Shown here one piece after another: positions 60,301-64,000 of a stretch of 64,000 bases of DNA (the first letter of the stretch is position 1; the number at the start of each line of letters is the position of its first letter). A program made the translations under genes and the position numbers. The stretch spans positions 5,015,501-5,079,500 of the forward strand of contig JAFCIZ010000005.1 of NCBI GenBank assembly GCA_017871115.1. Direction: 5' to 3'. Under the pieces are notes generated by a model. That model ran no database searches and had not been told where the DNA came from. It saw nothing but the letters and a program-made list of their open reading frames with translations. This DNA comes from Cunninghamella blakesleeana. Taxonomy: Eukaryota > Mucoromycota > Mucoromycetes > Mucorales > Cunninghamellaceae.

Positions 60301-63180
60301 ACATAACATTTTAGAATCCGTTGAAGTTGGTTCAATATCATCATCATGTTGATGTAATGTAGGAACTTGTAATGATTCTGATCCAAATACATTGATACCA
60401 TCTTCATTTGTATTCACCATTCTTATGCCATGTATATCAAGCCCATCTTCAGTTAATGTTCCAGTTTTATCAAAACACATACAATCTACTTTTCCCCCAA
60501 TAATAACTCTTGGTGGGGAAATACAAAATATACCTATACGTTTTAATCTATGAATTGCAAAACTAGTTCCAATAGACATGGTTGCTGGAAGGGCTGGTGG
60601 TACTACAATAGTAATTAAATCTAGGGCACGAAGAATCATTGTTGAAGTATCAATACCCAGACGAATAAAATTAACAGAAGAGATTAAAAATCCAAAGATA
60701 GCTATATATTATGCATTTATATATATATATTAAATAAAATAGAAAAAATATTAAAAAAATTAGATTAGTAAATGGTGAATATTTATTATTTTAGCTTTAA
60801 TTTTTAAGAAAAAAATAAAGAGTTATAACAATACCTATAATAGACAAAACACCAATAAATCTAAAAGAGTCACGATAGAATTTAAAGTTATTTGGTTTAG
60901 GAAAAAGCATACTGCGGACTAAAGCACCTTTGGCAGTATTGAACCCAGTTCTGACAACGATAGCTGTTGCGGAGATATTATTATCACTACGAACGCGAAC
61001 GACCTTTGTACCATTAAAAAGAAAGTATTTACTTACTTCAGAAGGGATTGTAGGTTCAGAAAGGTTTAACATACGAAGTGTTGCATCATTTAAAGCTTGC
61101 TTCGATACGGGCACAGATTCACCAGTAAGCATGGATTCATTTAAAATACAATCACCAGATATTAACATTGCATCACATGGAACGGTATGTAAGTCACCAA
61201 TATCAATAAGATCTCCAGGAACAAGGTCTACAGAGCTAATCACTCTCCCTATTAAATTAAAGTTTAAATATACTATTAGTTATTGTTTTTTTTTTATGTC
61301 TTTTTTTTCTCATATTAAAAAAAAATAGTATATTACTATTTATTACTTACATGAGCCATTCCTAAAAGTACGTACCATGCATTCAAACCTAGACATATCC
61401 CTCATACGTTTCATTGTCTAAAAAAAGATTGTTTATACCATGTTAATTATTACTACTTTTAAATTTTTTTAAATGAATAAATGACGCACTTTTCATATTT
61501 TACCTGCTTTGTTTCAATTAGGGTACTTATGATACTGAATGCACTAATCAAGAAGATACAAAATGCATAATAATAGTAATCATCCAAACTCCATAATATA
61601 ATACTGCCAATTTGAAAGACATAGAATGGGTTAAGCACCTATTGTATGTGATATTATATAATAAATAGTTGATTCATTTAATAAAATATCTACATTTTAT
61701 CTACATATATATATTGTGTCTATTTTAGTTTTATTTACCTCTTCTGTTAATAATTTTGTTATTGGCTTTTCATGAATATTGATAAGGTTGGGTCCAAATA
61801 CTGATAATCGTTCAATATACTTTCCTGTTGACAATCCTAATTTAAGGTTTTTAATAGATACCCATTGGTGATCTTTCCAAAAACTAAAAAAAAAAAGAAA
61901 GAAAAATGAACAAATCATCATCATTTTATGCATTGCAATACATTTTTTTTATCCTAAAAAAAATTACCCAATAATAAGGTACTTATCAAATAAAGGATGA
62001 TAAGCAAGTCGGACATAACGATATTCCACTAATGTCAGGTGCTGCAGCTGTGAATTCATATCTAAAAAGGTTATACATGACTGTGGGTCTATATTCGATT
62101 TTAGTAATTCATTTTTAATTTGTTGTAAAGAAAAGATTGAACCAATGGATCCATTATAAAATTCTCTTTGAGGTCGTATGATTTCAATTTGGTTATATTG
62201 ATTCTATTTGTATAGAGATAGTAATAATAATAACAATAATAGTAAAGAATAGGGCTATTATTAGATACATAGTTGATCATTGCTGTTTTTTAAATATTAA
62301 TATCTGTACCATTTTATTTTCATCTTTATTTTTTATATTATTTTTTATATATTTTTTACCTTGAAAACCAACCAATTAGCATCTTTAAGAGGAACTGGTT
62401 CACCGATCCAACGTATCCACCATTCTGGCACCCATCGGCCAATTAACCATACTATCCCCAAAGTCAAAACACATAAAGTTCTATATATTAAATAACGTAA
62501 ACCATTGTATCGATAACCATATAGGTTAACCTCCACATCCTCTTCTTCCAAATGCAAAAGTTGTTGAAATCGATACCCATGTGATGATTGTTCGTCTATG
62601 TTGTCTATATTTACATGATGATGCTGTGTCCCATTATTGTTATTATTATTATTATTAATATATATATTGCCATTATTATTGCTATGTAAACCTTGATAAT
62701 CAATAAATGCATGTTCGTCATATTCTTCTTCATCTTCATCGTCCGAAGATCCACTTTCATCACTAGTATTTACTTCCATATCGGTTTTTTTATTTTTATT
62801 GTTGTTATCTTTATTATTAGATAAATCTTGTAGAGGCTTTCTTCTCTGATGTAGTTGTTGCTATGTAAGTAATAATAATAAAGAATTGGTTTGATTTAAA
62901 TAAATAAAATACTATTACCATTATCAACAAAATATATTTTCATTTTTTTTTTTTTCAGGCTGTTACATATTTTACTTACTGAATAATTTCTAGAAGAGTT
63001 TTGTGTAGTTGAAGAGGAAGGAGAAGGGATAGGTGGTGTATGAATTAAAGGCGCAGTGGAATCACGTCTTTGTTTGGAAGCATTGCCATTATTATTATCT
63101 TGTGTTAAGGATGAATTTGAAAGCGAAGAGGCGGAGGTACCATAGATTGCGCGTGACTTCGTCGATGATAAATTCGACAT
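57329..63180 (-). CDS. YPK9: P5B-type ATPase (YPK9/ATP13A family)
   Basis: Sixteen minus-strand exons: 62980-63180, 62360-62860, 61968-62203, 61739-61883, 61504-61638, 61351-61417, 60835-61248, 60055-60701, 59774-59936, 59435-59552, 59200-59324, 58943-59115, 58297-58825, 58048-58198, 57772-57920, 57329-57639; 1354 residues. Landmarks: [11 protein letters not shown] in the actuator domain (about 470), membrane motif [10 protein letters not shown] (about 600), phosphorylation site [12 protein letters not shown] (about 644) and [14 protein letters not shown] (about 1050). PPALP separates P5B from the P5A (PPELP) branch. P5B pumps sit in vacuole, lysosome or endosome membranes; mammalian ATP13A2 exports polyamines. 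The first 180 residues are a low-complexity head with acidic and Asn runs, before the hydrophobic [20 protein letters not shown]. An upstream in-frame ATG (63312) would add a Phe-rich stretch that I read as leader, so I start at 63180. Confidence 0.96.
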
Positions 63181-63839
63181 TCGTGTACACAAGGATGCAT
63201 ATAAAAAGGGAAAGGGAAATAAAAAAAAAAATGAAAGAGAAAAAAAAAAAGTTTTAAAAAAAAGAAAAGAAAAAGAAAGAAAAAGGAAATAATCTACAAA
63301 AAAAGGTCGCATTTATAAAAAATTTTTTGTCGGACTTGAACCCTCATTCTATTTTTTTTACTAGCTTCACTTTATATTTTAAACTATTGATTTAATTTAT
63401 TATATTAAATATGATATTTGTACGTATATAATATAGGTATGATTGTATATATGTATGTATAACATTAATTGAATTAGTTTATTAATAATTAAATAAATTC
63501 AAAAGAATATACTATGATTATCTTCTAAAATGAAATTCTCAAATAAAGAGAGATAATACTGCGACAGTTCAAAAGACAAATATAAACATATAAATATATA
63601 AATATAGCAATTGCTTTGTAATATTGTGATCTATTTAAGTACTAATTTGTAGATCTTTTATTATAAAACAAAATAGTGTTGTACAACTTTAAAATTTTAA
63701 CCCGTTCGTTTTATTTTATCTTTTTCCCTTCCTTTCTCTCAAAAAAGTAAATATGCATTGAACCTCTTTTTTTTTTTATCAAAAAAACGGTAATATATTT
63801 TTATTACATAGCATGCATTTTATTATTTTTTTTATAACA
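63181..63839. other. Intergenic: YPK9 promoter and UFE1 3' flank
   Basis: About 660 bp. On the minus strand the first 120 bp upstream of the ATPase start are CT-rich. A T-arm-like string near 63329-63345 (minus) is rejected as a tRNA. No other gene seen. Confidence 0.45.
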
Positions 63840-64000
63840 CTATGAATACCAATCCAAAAATAAAAGTACAAAACTGGCACCCAATAAAAAGGCCAGCATG
63901 AATTTCCGAGTACCACGATTTCTTTCTCTTGCTTGTTGTAATTGTAAATTCCCTTGTTCTACCTTTTCATTTGTTGCTAATGAATCACCATATAATTGAT
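63840..64000 (-). CDS. UFE1: Syntaxin-18/Ufe1-type SNARE, C-terminal end only
   Basis: The gene runs off the right edge; only the last 53 codons and the stop (63840-63842) are inside. They read EKVEQGNLQLQQARERNRGT, then a tail anchor FMLAFLLGASFVLLFLDWYS. The ...N..L..A....G..R....F.L....LLFLDWY ending is characteristic of the ER Q-SNARE syntaxin 18/Ufe1. It mediates Golgi-to-ER fusion together with Sec20, Use1 and Sec22, the last of which is also in this window. The SNARE zero layer is outside, so the call rests on the anchor region. Confidence 0.75.
   Translation of the reverse strand, partial: QLYGDSLATNEKVEQGNLQLQQARERNRGTRKFMLAFLLGASFVLLFLDWYS

Noticed and set aside
62896..63312. Extended N-terminus of the P5B ATPase from an upstream ATG at 63312
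   Set aside because: The added residues are a Phe/Leu/Ser run from a CT-rich leader, typical of 5' UTR; the start at 63180 fits better.
63320..63350. Minus-strand string GAGGGTTCAAGTCC resembling a tRNA T-arm
   Set aside because: The stem does not close (GAGGG against CCGAC) and there is no acceptor stem, D-arm or anticodon arm around it.

Overview
The window is nuclear DNA from a filamentous, probably early-diverging fungus. I favour Mucoromycota (Mucorales-like), but this rests on composition and gene style, not on a phylogeny. It is strongly AT-rich, has long poly-T/poly-A and (TA)n tracts between genes, and carries many short introns with GTAAGT/GTAAAT donors and TAG/CAG acceptors. Many proteins have Asn, Gln, Ser, His or acidic homopolymer runs. 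There are no operons, no rRNA and no tRNA that I could recognise. I found no transposon with readable coding capacity.

Layout. 1-2893 (+): C-terminal part of a CSC1/OSCA-type channel. 3530-8309 (+): large SH3/RA-domain polarity-type protein. 8634-9247 (-): VanZ-like membrane protein. 9480-10604 (+): SEC22. 10942-13228 (+): YAK1-type kinase. 13622-17243 (+): NAD-glutamate dehydrogenase GDH2. 17929-19958 (-): DAHP synthase, divergent from 20197-21357 (+) HIS2; the 238-bp gap between them holds an exact Gcn4-type TGACTCA. 22065-23865 (-): sugar-porter-family MFS transporter, followed 163 nt past its stop by a complete TPP riboswitch aptamer on the same strand (21801-21901). 24747-25281 (+): TOM22. 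25952-26728 (-): unknown protein. 26.7-29.1 kb: long non-coding stretch with one GC-rich island. 29376-30259 (+): ornithine decarboxylase antizyme candidate with an unusual reading-frame arrangement. 30690-32063 (+): TSC13. 32624-39078 (+): UGGT, 17 exons, ending KDEL. 39327-41337 (-): UBXN1-like. 41880-43604 (+): unknown. 44487-45608 (-): ARL8. 45.6-48.5 kb: gene desert. 48528-51164 (+): LAT-type amino-acid permease with a 13-nt microexon. 51472-53451 (+): METTL25-type protein. 54546-56694 (-): HSF-type transcription factor. 57329-63180 (-): P5B ATPase (YPK9/ATP13A type). 63840-64000 (-): 3' end of a UFE1/syntaxin-18 SNARE.

Functional themes. Several genes serve the ER and secretory pathway (SEC22, UFE1, UGGT, TSC13, UBXN1). 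Two relate to polyamines (antizyme, P5B ATPase). Three concern amino-acid metabolism (GDH2, DAHP synthase, HIS2), the last two sharing one promoter. I see no sign of a selfish island or defence locus. The most notable findings are the TPP riboswitch in an apparent fungal 3' UTR and the antizyme reading-frame puzzle. Intron coordinates were worked out by hand by matching splice consensus to reading-frame continuity; every complete multi-exon gene listed closes in frame.
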